Assembly: GCF_023653455.1 (NCBI RefSeq)
Contig: NZ_JAKEDR010000177.1
Span: 1-7,063 of the forward strand
Length of the DNA: 7,063 nt
From: Paraclostridium ghonii
Lineage (GTDB): Bacteria; Bacillota; Clostridia; Peptostreptococcales; Peptostreptococcaceae
Reading direction: 5' to 3'
Of this stretch, positions 1 to 5,627 are shown in pieces (the first letter of the stretch is position 1; each line of letters begins with the position of its first letter). The notes under the pieces are model-generated. The model was not told the DNA's origin. It worked only from the letters and a program-made list of their open reading frames with translations, and did not search any database. The position numbers and the translations under genes are program-made.

Positions 1-3000
1 GTATATATTAGTAACGATGAAGATTTTGAAATAGATAAATATTTCAATGAAAATTTTAAATCAAAAATAGATAAAGTTTTACATACGAAACCGTTAAATA
101 AAACTGAGAGAAATAAGGTAGTAAAAAGAGAAGTTTTAAAAACTATAAGAACTATAGAAAAAAAATATAATATAAAAATTATTTTAGATATACATGAAGA
201 TGACAAAGGAGATGAATACTTTGGAATATGTAAATTTCTTCAAGAGTCATATCAAAAAGATTCAAATTTTGGAATAAGTGAGTATGTTTCTTATAAGCTT
301 TTTAAACCACTAACTAATCTTATAAGAGAAGAAAATTTAAAATTTACAAAAGATACCGTAATATATGTTAAAAATAATGATATATACTATAAAGCTAATG
401 ATGAGGACTTTAATTTAAACGAGTATTCTATGCCTACGTTAGAAGAGGCGAAGTATAAGTTGAATTCTATAATAGGTATGGAGGATTTAAAATTATTTTT
501 AAACAATATAAAAAACAATTATAAAGTTCAAAAAATAAGAGAACGTTTAGGTCTTAAAACTTCTAATATATCTTTAAATATGATATTTGCAGGTAATGCA
601 GGAACAGGAAAAACTAATGCAGCTAGAGTTACGTTTGAATATTTAAATGCATTAGGGGTTTTATCGAAAGGTGTATATAGAGAAGTTAGTAAAGCTGACT
701 TTGTAACAGAAAATGTAGCAGATACATCTAAAAGAACGATAGATATAATAAACTCTGCTATAGGTGGGGTTTTATTTATAGATGAAGCATATTCGCTATG
801 TGAAAGTGATGATGATAAAGTAGGCAAGGAAATTGTAGATGCTCTACTTAAAGGTGTAGAAGATAATAGAGATGATTTAGTTGTAATTTTAGCAGGTTAT
901 GAAAAAGATATGGAAAAATTTTTAACATTTAATTCAGGTCTTAAATCAAGATTTTCAAATATAATTCATTTTGAAGATTATACTCCTACTCAGATGTATG
1001 AAATTGCACTAAATATTGCAAAATCAAAAGGATATAGAATAGCAAAAAATGTAAAACATGATTTAATAGATTTATTTACAAAAAATCAGATAAATGGTAA
1101 AAATGATTTGGGTAATGCTAGGTTTGTTAGGAATATTGTAGAAAATGCGATATTAGATGCTTCAAAAAAATATTTAACAGATAAGTCAAAACAAATAGAT
1201 TTACTAGAAAGAGATAATTTTAACTTTAAAGCAAAAACAAAATTTGATATTGAAGAAAAATTAAGTTCGATAGTGGGATTAACAGAAGTTAAAAGTTTAT
1301 TGAGAAATCAGTATAAACTAATAGTAGCTCAGGAAAAACGTAAATCTGTTGGAGTAAACACTAAGATAGAGCAAAATTTAAATATGATATTTGCTGGAAA
1401 CCCAGGTACTGGAAAAACAAGTATTGCTAGATTAGTTGCAGAAATGTTAAATAGTATGGGACTTTTAAAAGTAGGACAGCTTGTCGAGACTGATAGATCT
1501 AGCTTTGTATCTGAAATACCAGGGCAAACATCTAAAAAAACTGAAGAAAAATTTAAGGAAGCTATAGGTGGGGTTTTATTTATAGATGAAGCTTATACTT
1601 TAGCTAATGATTCGTTAGGAAGAGAAGCTATAGAAACATTACTTAAATTAATTGAAGATCATGGTCAAGATGTAGTCGTTATACTTGCTGGATATGAAGA
1701 AGAAATGGAAGACTTCTTTGATGTAAATATAGGGCTTAAATCAAGATTTCCTATATGGACAGTTTTTAAAGATTATAATCCGAATGAACTATTAGAAATG
1801 TCTATAAAACTAATTGAAAACAAAGGGTTTAAATTATCTAAAAATGCATATATAGCTTTAAAAACAAGTTTTGAAGCCATATATGAAGAGTCAGATTCTC
1901 AATCAGGTAATGGTAGAATGGTTAGAAATTATGTGGAAAGCTTAATTAGAAATCAAAGTATAAGGATAGCCGAAGAAGAGATAAGTGTTTATGAAATGAA
2001 TTTAATAACTGTTAAAGATATAGAAAAAATAAATATGTCAGATTATGAAAATACTTTTGACTTAGAAGAAAAGATAAACAACTTAAAGGGAAATTATAAA
2101 GCTAAAGAATTTCTAAGAAATCAATATAAATTAATGAAAATAGAAGAAAGAAGAGAAAAACTAGGTAAAAGAAGTAATATAAAGAAATATAAAAATATTA
2201 TTTTTACAGGAGATACTGGAACAGGTAAAAAAAGAGTTTTAAATATTTTATCAGAAATGTATTTCAGCAAAGGTCTTATAAAATCTAAAAGTATAGTAGA
2301 AATAGATAAAGATGAAATAGTATATGGAATAAATAGTGGAATGGATTTAGAAGACATACTAAATAAGTCTATAGGAAAAGTTGTTTTAATAGATAAATTT
2401 GATTTACTTATAAACGAATATAATTATAATGAAATCATATCTATGTTTATAAAATTTATAGACAAAAACAAAAATAAAATAATTTTAGTTATATCTGGAA
2501 GCAAAGAAGGTATGGATAAAATAATTTTAAGAAACCAATCTCTAAACTATAGATTCCCTTTATACTTAGATTTTTATGGATATGATGAACAAGAACTTTA
2601 TGAAATATGTTTAGATATTTTAGAAAATAAAGGATTTACTATAAATGAAGACGCTTATGAAGCATTAAAATACACTATGAATGAGTTGTACAATAATGAA
2701 AATATGCTTTTAAAAAATGCTCTTATGGTAAAAAGCTATCTAGATGTTCTTGTAAGAGTTCAAAGCTGCAGAATATATGATAGTAATGTTAACCCAAGAG
2801 ATATAAATATAGTAGAAAAAGTGGATATTTTTAAAAGTAAAAAAGAATTTATTGATAAAAATTTAGATCAAAGAGTTTACTTAGAGGAACACGATGAATT
2901 TAATTGCAGTAAAGAAAAAGAAATGAATTTTAATAGCATTGAATTAATTCCTAGTAGGGAAAAAGAAATTAAAAAATACTCAAAAACATCACAAATAGAC

Positions 3001-3093
3001 GAATTACTAAAATTAAAAAATCTGTTAGATTTAAATATAATAGATGAAAGCGAATTTAAATTATTAAAATACAAAATTATAAGCAACATATAA
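1..3093 (+). CDS. Triple CbxX/CfqX (SpoVK-like) AAA+ ATPase with C-terminal SHOCT-like segment, 5' partial
   Basis: The frame is open from base 1 to the TAA at 3091-3093, giving 1030 codons with no start inside the window that has a ribosome binding site; the ATG at 430 lacks one, so the gene begins upstream. Residues are counted from base 1. Residues 1-143 match no family I recognise. AAA module 1 has Walker A GNAGTGKT (198-205), Walker B VLFIDEA (257-263), an arginine finger in LKSRF (317) and sensor 2 GNARFVRN (near 371-378). Module 2 has GNPGTGKT (466-473), VLFIDEA (525-531), LKSRFP (R582) and NGRMVRN (637-643). Module 3 is degenerate: GDTGTGKK (737-744) and VVLIDKF (794-800). A charged linker leads to a SHOCT-like segment at about 998-1028 (DELLKLKNLLD, then IIDESEFKLLK). 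The family includes Rubisco activase CbxX, SpoVK and EccA, which remodel protein complexes as hexamers. The substrate here is unknown. It is probably cytoplasmic, as no membrane segment is seen. Confidence 0.9.
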   Translation, partial: VYISNDEDFEIDKYFNENFKSKIDKVLHTKPLNKTERNKVVKREVLKTIRTIEKKYNIKIILDIHEDDKGDEYFGICKFLQESYQKDSNFGISEYVSYKLFKPLTNLIREENLKFTKDTVIYVKNNDIYYKANDEDFNLNEYSMPTLEEAKYKLNSIIGMEDLKLFLNNIKNNYKVQKIRERLGLKTSNISLNMIFAGNAGTGKTNAARVTFEYLNALGVLSKGVYREVSKADFVTENVADTSKRTIDIINSAIGGVLFIDEAYSLCESDDDKVGKEIVDALLKGVEDNRDDLVVILAGYEKDMEKFLTFNSGLKSRFSNIIHFEDYTPTQMYEIALNIAKSKGYRIAKNVKHDLIDLFTKNQINGKNDLGNARFVRNIVENAILDASKKYLTDKSKQIDLLERDNFNFKAKTKFDIEEKLSSIVGLTEVKSLLRNQYKLIVAQEKRKSVGVNTKIEQNLNMIFAGNPGTGKTSIARLVAEMLNSMGLLKVGQLVETDRSSFVSEIPGQTSKKTEEKFKEAIGGVLFIDEAYTLANDSLGREAIETLLKLIEDHGQDVVVILAGYEEEMEDFFDVNIGLKSRFPIWTVFKDYNPNELLEMSIKLIENKGFKLSKNAYIALKTSFEAIYEESDSQSGNGRMVRNYVESLIRNQSIRIAEEEISVYEMNLITVKDIEKINMSDYENTFDLEEKINNLKGNYKAKEFLRNQYKLMKIEERREKLGKRSNIKKYKNIIFTGDTGTGKKRVLNILSEMYFSKGLIKSKSIVEIDKDEIVYGINSGMDLEDILNKSIGKVVLIDKFDLLINEYNYNEIISMFIKFIDKNKNKIILVISGSKEGMDKIILRNQSLNYRFPLYLDFYGYDEQELYEICLDILENKGFTINEDAYEALKYTMNELYNNENMLLKNALMVKSYLDVLVRVQSCRIYDSNVNPRDINIVEKVDIFKSKKEFIDKNLDQRVYLEEHDEFNCSKEKEMNFNSIELIPSREKEIKKYSKTSQIDELLKLKNLLDLNIIDESEFKLLKYKIISNI
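757..788 (+). repeat. 32-bp exact repeat, copy 1 (Walker B region of AAA module 1)
   Basis: This stretch encodes the strand up to and including the Walker B motif of module 1 (AIGGVLFIDEA). It is identical base for base with 1561-1592 in module 2, although the surrounding domain sequences have diverged clearly at the DNA level. The identity includes third codon positions. Confidence 0.9.
1561..1592 (+). repeat. 32-bp exact repeat, copy 2 (Walker B region of AAA module 2)
   Basis: Identical to 757-788. Module 3 does not share it; there the matching stretch (about 2368-2400) reads IGKVVLIDKF with different bases. Confidence 0.9.
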
Positions 3094-3096
3094 CTT

Positions 3097-3130
3097 AAAA
3101 ATTGCTAGGGTAAAACCTAGTAATTTTTTT
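3097..3130 (+). terminator. Rho-independent terminator of the AAA+ gene
   Basis: The left arm at 3097-3109 (AAAAATTGCTAGG) pairs with 3116-3128 (CCTAGTAATTTTT) through a 13-bp stem with one G-T pair, and the loop is 6 nt. A run of seven T ends at 3130. It starts 3 bp after the stop codon of the AAA+ gene. Confidence 0.9.
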
Positions 3131-3131
3131 G

Positions 3132-3140
3132 TGTTATAAT
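3132..3140 (+). promoter_or_regulatory. Extended -10 promoter for the HD-domain gene
   Basis: TGTTATAAT combines the TGn extension with a consensus TATAAT (3135-3140). No good -35 box lies 17 bp upstream; that position falls inside the preceding terminator hairpin, so the promoter would rely on the extended -10. The predicted start near 3147 leaves a leader of about 28 nt before the ATG at 3175. Confidence 0.65.
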
Positions 3141-3162
3141 ATAAAGAATGAAAAGACCTTAT

Positions 3163-3170
3163 AAGGAGGA
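3163..3170 (+). promoter_or_regulatory. Ribosome binding site of the HD-domain gene
   Basis: AAGGAGGA, a near-perfect Shine-Dalgarno sequence, lies 4 nt before the ATG at 3175 and fixes that start. Confidence 0.85.
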
Positions 3171-3174
3171 CTGA

Positions 3175-3996
3175 ATGAACAACAAGGTAGCGGATTATAT
3201 ATATGGAGAGTTTGAATTAGAAGATGTGTTAATAGAGCTTATAAATTGTGATGCTGTACAAAGATTAAAATATATACATCAAATAGGGGCTACATATTTA
3301 GTTAAAGAAGAATTTAATGTAACAAGATTTGAGCATTCAATTGGTGTTATGCTATTAATTAGATTACTAGGTGGAAGCGTAAAAGAGCAAATAGCTGGGT
3401 TACTTCATGATATATCACATACTGCATTTTCTCATGTAATAGATTTTGTATTTGATAATAAAGATGAAGATTATCATGAACTTATATTTAATGAAGTTGT
3501 AAGTAATTCTGAAATACCTCATATACTAAAAAAACATGGATATGATTGTGAAGATATATTGGGGAATGAAGAAAAATGGACAATTTTAGAAAGAAAAGCT
3601 CCTAAACTATGCGCAGATAGAGTAGACTATACTTTAAGGGATATGTATAGATATGGGTTTGCTATCAAAAAGGAAATAGATGAGTTTTTAAAAAACATAT
3701 GTGTCATAAATGGAGAAATTGTTGTAAGGAATATAGAGAAAGCAAAATGGTTTTTAAATCTATATTATACGGAAGTAGTAGATTTTTTTATGAATCCTTT
3801 AAATGGATATTCTTATGATAAGTTATCTAAAGCAATTAAAATTGCTATAAATGAAAATGAGTTAAATATAAAAGATATATTAAAAACAGATGATGAGGTA
3901 ATAAATATACTTAAACAGTCCAAAAATAATGAAGTAATAAGATTAATGAAATCATTAAATAGTAATGTGAAAGTTAAGATAAATGAAGATAAATGA
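3175..3996 (+). CDS. HD-domain phosphohydrolase (dNTPase/SAMHD1-like), truncated by a frameshift
   Basis: The encoded 273-residue protein carries the HD-superfamily signature of dNTP triphosphohydrolase-type enzymes. H54 sits in RFEHSIG, H78-D79 in LLHDISHTAFSH, and D148 in CADRVDYTLRD. These are the expected metal ligands, with H82 and H86 as further conserved active-site histidines. Relatives hydrolyse nucleoside triphosphates or other phosphate esters in the cytoplasm; the substrate here cannot be read from the sequence. The start is set by the strong ribosome binding site at 3163-3170. The frame stops at 3994-3996 inside a 10-bp tandem duplication. The next frame continues with a coherent C-terminal segment to 4162, and removing one repeat unit would give a 325-residue protein. 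All HD catalytic residues precede the break, so the shortened protein could keep some activity. The gene has its own promoter and is convergent with the HxlR-type gene. Confidence 0.85.
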   Translation: MNNKVADYIYGEFELEDVLIELINCDAVQRLKYIHQIGATYLVKEEFNVTRFEHSIGVMLLIRLLGGSVKEQIAGLLHDISHTAFSHVIDFVFDNKDEDYHELIFNEVVSNSEIPHILKKHGYDCEDILGNEEKWTILERKAPKLCADRVDYTLRDMYRYGFAIKKEIDEFLKNICVINGEIVVRNIEKAKWFLNLYYTEVVDFFMNPLNGYSYDKLSKAIKIAINENELNIKDILKTDDEVINILKQSKNNEVIRLMKSLNSNVKVKINEDK

Positions 3997-4005
3997 AGAT
4001 AAATA
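3976..4005 (+). repeat. 10-bp tandem duplication causing a frameshift
   Basis: AAGATAAATG occurs twice in direct succession (3976-3985 and 3986-3995), followed by a third copy with one change (AAGATAAATA, 3996-4005). Two exact units instead of one shift the frame by +1 and create the TGA at 3994. With one unit fewer, the reading continues KINEDKYDIFIKG without interruption. Confidence 0.9.
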
Positions 4006-4162
4006 TGACATATTTATAAAAGGAAAAACAAGACTTATAAATCCAGGGGTTTATGTAAAAGGTACTGTGTATACTTTATCAGATTTAGATAGCAGTATAG
4101 ATATTATAAATTGTGAAGCTGAGAAAAGTATGAGTAAAGGGGTATATATAGAAATATTATAA
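3983..4162 (+). pseudogene. Out-of-frame C-terminal part of the HD-domain protein
   Basis: In the frame one base ahead of the HD gene, an open stretch of 59 codons runs from ATG 3983 to TAA 4160-4162. Its first residues, KINEDK, repeat the last residues of the truncated HD protein, because both are read from the same duplicated unit. The following 52 residues, starting YDIFIKGKTRLINPGVYVKG, are rich in alternating hydrophobic and polar residues, as in a small beta-structured domain. No ribosome binding site precedes ATG 3983 and the shared terminator follows directly. I read it as the detached end of the HD protein. A coupled small gene, started by ribosomes stopping at 3996, is the less likely alternative. 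Confidence 0.75.
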
Positions 4163-4183
4163 AGGTGCATTAAAAGCACCTTT
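4161..4183. terminator. Bidirectional terminator between the convergent HD and HxlR-type genes
   Basis: AAAGGTGC (4161-4168) and GCACCTTT (4176-4183) form a perfect 8-bp stem with a 7-nt loop. AT-rich sequence follows on both sides. It overlaps the TAA of the HD C-terminal remnant and lies 5 bp from the stop codon of the minus-strand gene, so it can serve both. The T tracts are short in both directions. Confidence 0.75.
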
Positions 4184-4188
4184 AATAA

Positions 4189-4536
4189 TTATTTACACTG
4201 AGGATTTATAAGTTCATATTCATCAGTTAAATTTTTTTCCCCCCATACACACATTGCTTCAAGAATTGGATACAAACTCATACCTTTATCAGTTATAGTA
4301 TATTCAACTTTTGGAGGAACTTCTGGATAAACTGTTCTAGATATTAGTCCATCGCTTTCTAACTCTCTTAGCTGAGTAGTTAAAGTTTTATGGGATACAT
4401 TACAAATAAATGATTGTATTTCACCAAATCTCTTAGTTCCCTCTTCTATTAAGTAATAAAGTATCAAAGGCTTCCATTTGCCTCCAATAGCATTTAGGGT
4501 TATTTCTATTTCACATGTCAATATACATTTTTTCAT
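4189..4536 (-). CDS. HxlR-family winged-helix transcriptional regulator
   Basis: This 115-residue DNA-binding protein has the full HxlR pattern: IGGKWKPLIL (18-26), RFGEIQ (36-41), the recognition-helix region SHKTLTTQLRELESDGLISR (48-67), the wing PEVPPKVEYTITDKG (71-85) and ILEAMCVWG near the end. The ATG at 4536 is chosen because GGAGG (4543-4547 on the plus strand, read in reverse) lies 6 nt upstream. A TTG further out at 4557 lies upstream of that site. Cys8 takes the place of the conserved N-terminal cysteine used for thiol-based sensing in family members such as YodB and HypR; Cys4, Cys45, Cys96 and Cys114 are also present. The gene is divergent from an SDR across a 140-bp space holding a long inverted repeat, so it likely represses itself and that gene. 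The inducer is unknown. Confidence 0.92.
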   Translation of the reverse strand: MKKCILTCEIEITLNAIGGKWKPLILYYLIEEGTKRFGEIQSFICNVSHKTLTTQLRELESDGLISRTVYPEVPPKVEYTITDKGMSLYPILEAMCVWGEKNLTDEYELINPQCK

Positions 4537-4565
4537 AAATTTCCTCCGACGAATCAATTGAAATT

Positions 4566-4605
4566 ACATAATAGTTACCTTTATTTCACTATATAACAAT
4601 TATGT
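4566..4605. promoter_or_regulatory. Candidate HxlR operator: 12-bp inverted repeat with 16-bp spacer
   Basis: ACATAATAGTTA (4566-4577) and TAACAATTATGT (4594-4605) are reverse complements in 11 of 12 positions. Each arm also contains a small dyad (TAAnnnTTA). The site sits between the divergent regulator and SDR genes. Its left arm covers a possible minus-strand -10 box (TATTAT, 4568-4573 on the plus strand), and its right arm ends 6 bp before the candidate -35 of the SDR gene. This fits control of both promoters by the HxlR protein. Confidence 0.6.
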
Positions 4606-4611
4606 GCGTTC

Positions 4612-4640
4612 TTACAATATATTATCAAAGAATATATAAT
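4612..4640 (+). promoter_or_regulatory. Candidate promoter of the divergent SDR gene
   Basis: A consensus TATAAT at 4635-4640 stands 17 bp behind a weak -35 (TTACAA, 4612-4617). Transcription would start near 4647, about 30 nt before the ATG at 4677. A weak -35 next to an operator would suit a regulated promoter. Confidence 0.5.
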
Positions 4641-4663
4641 TATTCCATAATAAAAAGTTTTAT

Positions 4664-4669
4664 AGGAGG
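4664..4669 (+). promoter_or_regulatory. Ribosome binding site that sets the SDR start
   Basis: AGGAGG lies 7 nt before ATG 4677. It shows that translation begins there and not at the in-frame ATG 4602, which lies upstream of the promoter and inside the operator. Confidence 0.85.
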
Positions 4670-4676
4670 GTTATAT

Positions 4677-5396
4677 ATGAAAAAATTAGTTGTAATAACA
4701 GGCGCAAGCTCAGGAATAGGAAGACAAATAGCGAAAAAATTATCTGATAATGGTCATCCAGTTTTACTATTATCTAGAAGACTTGATAAAATGGAAGAGT
4801 TAAATCTACCTAATTCATTATGCAAATCAGTAGATGTAATAGATATAGAAAAAATGAGAGAAGCTATAAAAGAAGCTGAAGAAAAGTTTGGAAAAGTTGA
4901 TTGCTTGGTAAATTGTGCTGGTATAATGCTACTTGGAGAGCCTAATATACAAAACTACGCTGAATGGAGTAATATGATAGATGTTAATATAAAAGGAATA
5001 TTAACAGGAACCAATATAGTATTAAATGATATGGTTAATAGAAATGAGGGAACTATAATTAACATAAGTTCTATAGCAGGAAGAAAGACGTTTGATAATC
5101 ATTCGGTTTACTGTGGTACTAAATTTGCAGTACATGCAATAAGCGAAAATATGAGAAAAGAAGTTGCAAGTTCTAATGTAAGGGTAATAACAATAGCACC
5201 AGGAGTTGTAGAAACTCCGCTTTTATCTAATACAACAGACAATAATATTAAAGATAATTACAATGAATGGAAAAAGACTATAGAATCAGGACTTAATCCA
5301 GAAAAAATAGCAAGTTGTGTAGAATTTGCATATAATCAACCTCAAGATATTTGTATAAGAGAAATAGTTATAGCAAAGACTAAACAAGAAGATTAA
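4677..5396 (+). CDS. Short-chain dehydrogenase/reductase (classical SDR, YdfG-like)
   Basis: This 239-residue NAD(P)(H)-dependent oxidoreductase has the classical SDR layout. The cofactor loop is TGASSGIG (8-15). Arg34-Arg35 after the second strand suggest preference for NADP(H). It also has Asp53, the NCAG motif (79-82), Asn104, Ser132, Tyr145 and Lys149 of the catalytic tetrad, and PGVVETP (175-181). The length fits the family. It resembles the COG4221 group that contains YdfG (3-hydroxy acid/serine dehydrogenase), but the true substrate, probably a small carbonyl or alcohol, cannot be read from the sequence. The start at 4677 follows from AGGAGG at 4664-4669. Divergence from the HxlR-type gene and the shared inverted repeat suggest induction by the signal sensed by that regulator. 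Transcription ends at the hairpin at 5490-5538. Confidence 0.92.
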   Translation: MKKLVVITGASSGIGRQIAKKLSDNGHPVLLLSRRLDKMEELNLPNSLCKSVDVIDIEKMREAIKEAEEKFGKVDCLVNCAGIMLLGEPNIQNYAEWSNMIDVNIKGILTGTNIVLNDMVNRNEGTIINISSIAGRKTFDNHSVYCGTKFAVHAISENMRKEVASSNVRVITIAPGVVETPLLSNTTDNNIKDNYNEWKKTIESGLNPEKIASCVEFAYNQPQDICIREIVIAKTKQED

Positions 5397-5489
5397 TAAA
5401 ATAATTAAATTATGTAAACAATTTATGCAATAATTAAAGAGATTTAAAGAACTATTCTATAAGTAAATTTAGTAAATCTATATATGAAT

Positions 5490-5538
5490 AAAAAACTATT
5501 AAAGTCAAAAATTTATTTTAGCTTTAATAGTTTTTTTT
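5490..5538 (+). terminator. Rho-independent terminator after the first SDR gene
   Basis: AAAAAACTATTAAAG (5490-5504) pairs perfectly with CTTTAATAGTTTTTT (5522-5536) around a 17-nt loop, and the T run continues to 5538. The A and T tracts flanking the core make it potentially active in both directions. Confidence 0.85.
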
Positions 5539-5579
5539 ATACTTGAACTATATTCCTTTCATTATAACAGGTATTCATA

Positions 5580-5585
5580 TATAAT
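5580..5585 (+). promoter_or_regulatory. Candidate -10 box for the second SDR/YczE operon
   Basis: A consensus TATAAT at 5580-5585 is followed by a leader of about 35 nt before ATG 5628. The hexamer 17 bp upstream (TTTCAT, 5557-5562) is a poor -35, so the promoter is weak or needs an activator. A TTGAAC at 5543 with TATAAC at 5563 has a spacer of only 14 bp and is less convincing. Confidence 0.45.
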
Positions 5586-5627
5586 AGTGATTGAATATTG
5601 AAATTTTTATATGAAAGGGAGAGATAG

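Larger units (their letters stand above)
5397..5627. other. 231-bp intergenic region between the two SDR genes
   Basis: No gene is seen here. The region holds the terminator at 5490-5538 and a candidate -10 box for the downstream operon. It also holds three AT-rich inverted repeats: 5440-5446 with 5473-5479, 5479-5490 with 5572-5583, and 5555-5562 with 5611-5618. Confidence 0.7.

Noticed and set aside
528..827. Minus-strand open frame of 99 codons within the AAA+ gene
   Set aside because: It lies opposite conserved Walker motifs, has no ribosome binding site and shows no family features; it is a shadow of the plus-strand gene. The same applies to 2121-2357 and 2877-3089.
3983..4162. Independent 59-codon gene overlapping the end of the HD gene
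   Set aside because: It has no ribosome binding site, and its first residues duplicate the end of the HD protein because of the tandem repeat. A frameshifted C-terminus explains it better.
4537..4557. TTG start at 4557 adding seven residues to the HxlR protein
   Set aside because: GGAGG lies inside this extension, 6 nt before ATG 4536, so the shorter form is the translated one.
4602..4676. Extended N-terminus for the first SDR, starting at ATG 4602
   Set aside because: It has no ribosome binding site, overlaps the inverted repeat and promoter, and the 25 extra residues precede a normal SDR N-terminus. AGGAGG before ATG 4677 decides the start.
5397..5627. Riboswitch or small RNA in the gap between the SDR genes
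   Set aside because: Apart from a simple terminator hairpin and AT-rich repeats, I see no conserved aptamer-like core, and the sequence is low in complexity.
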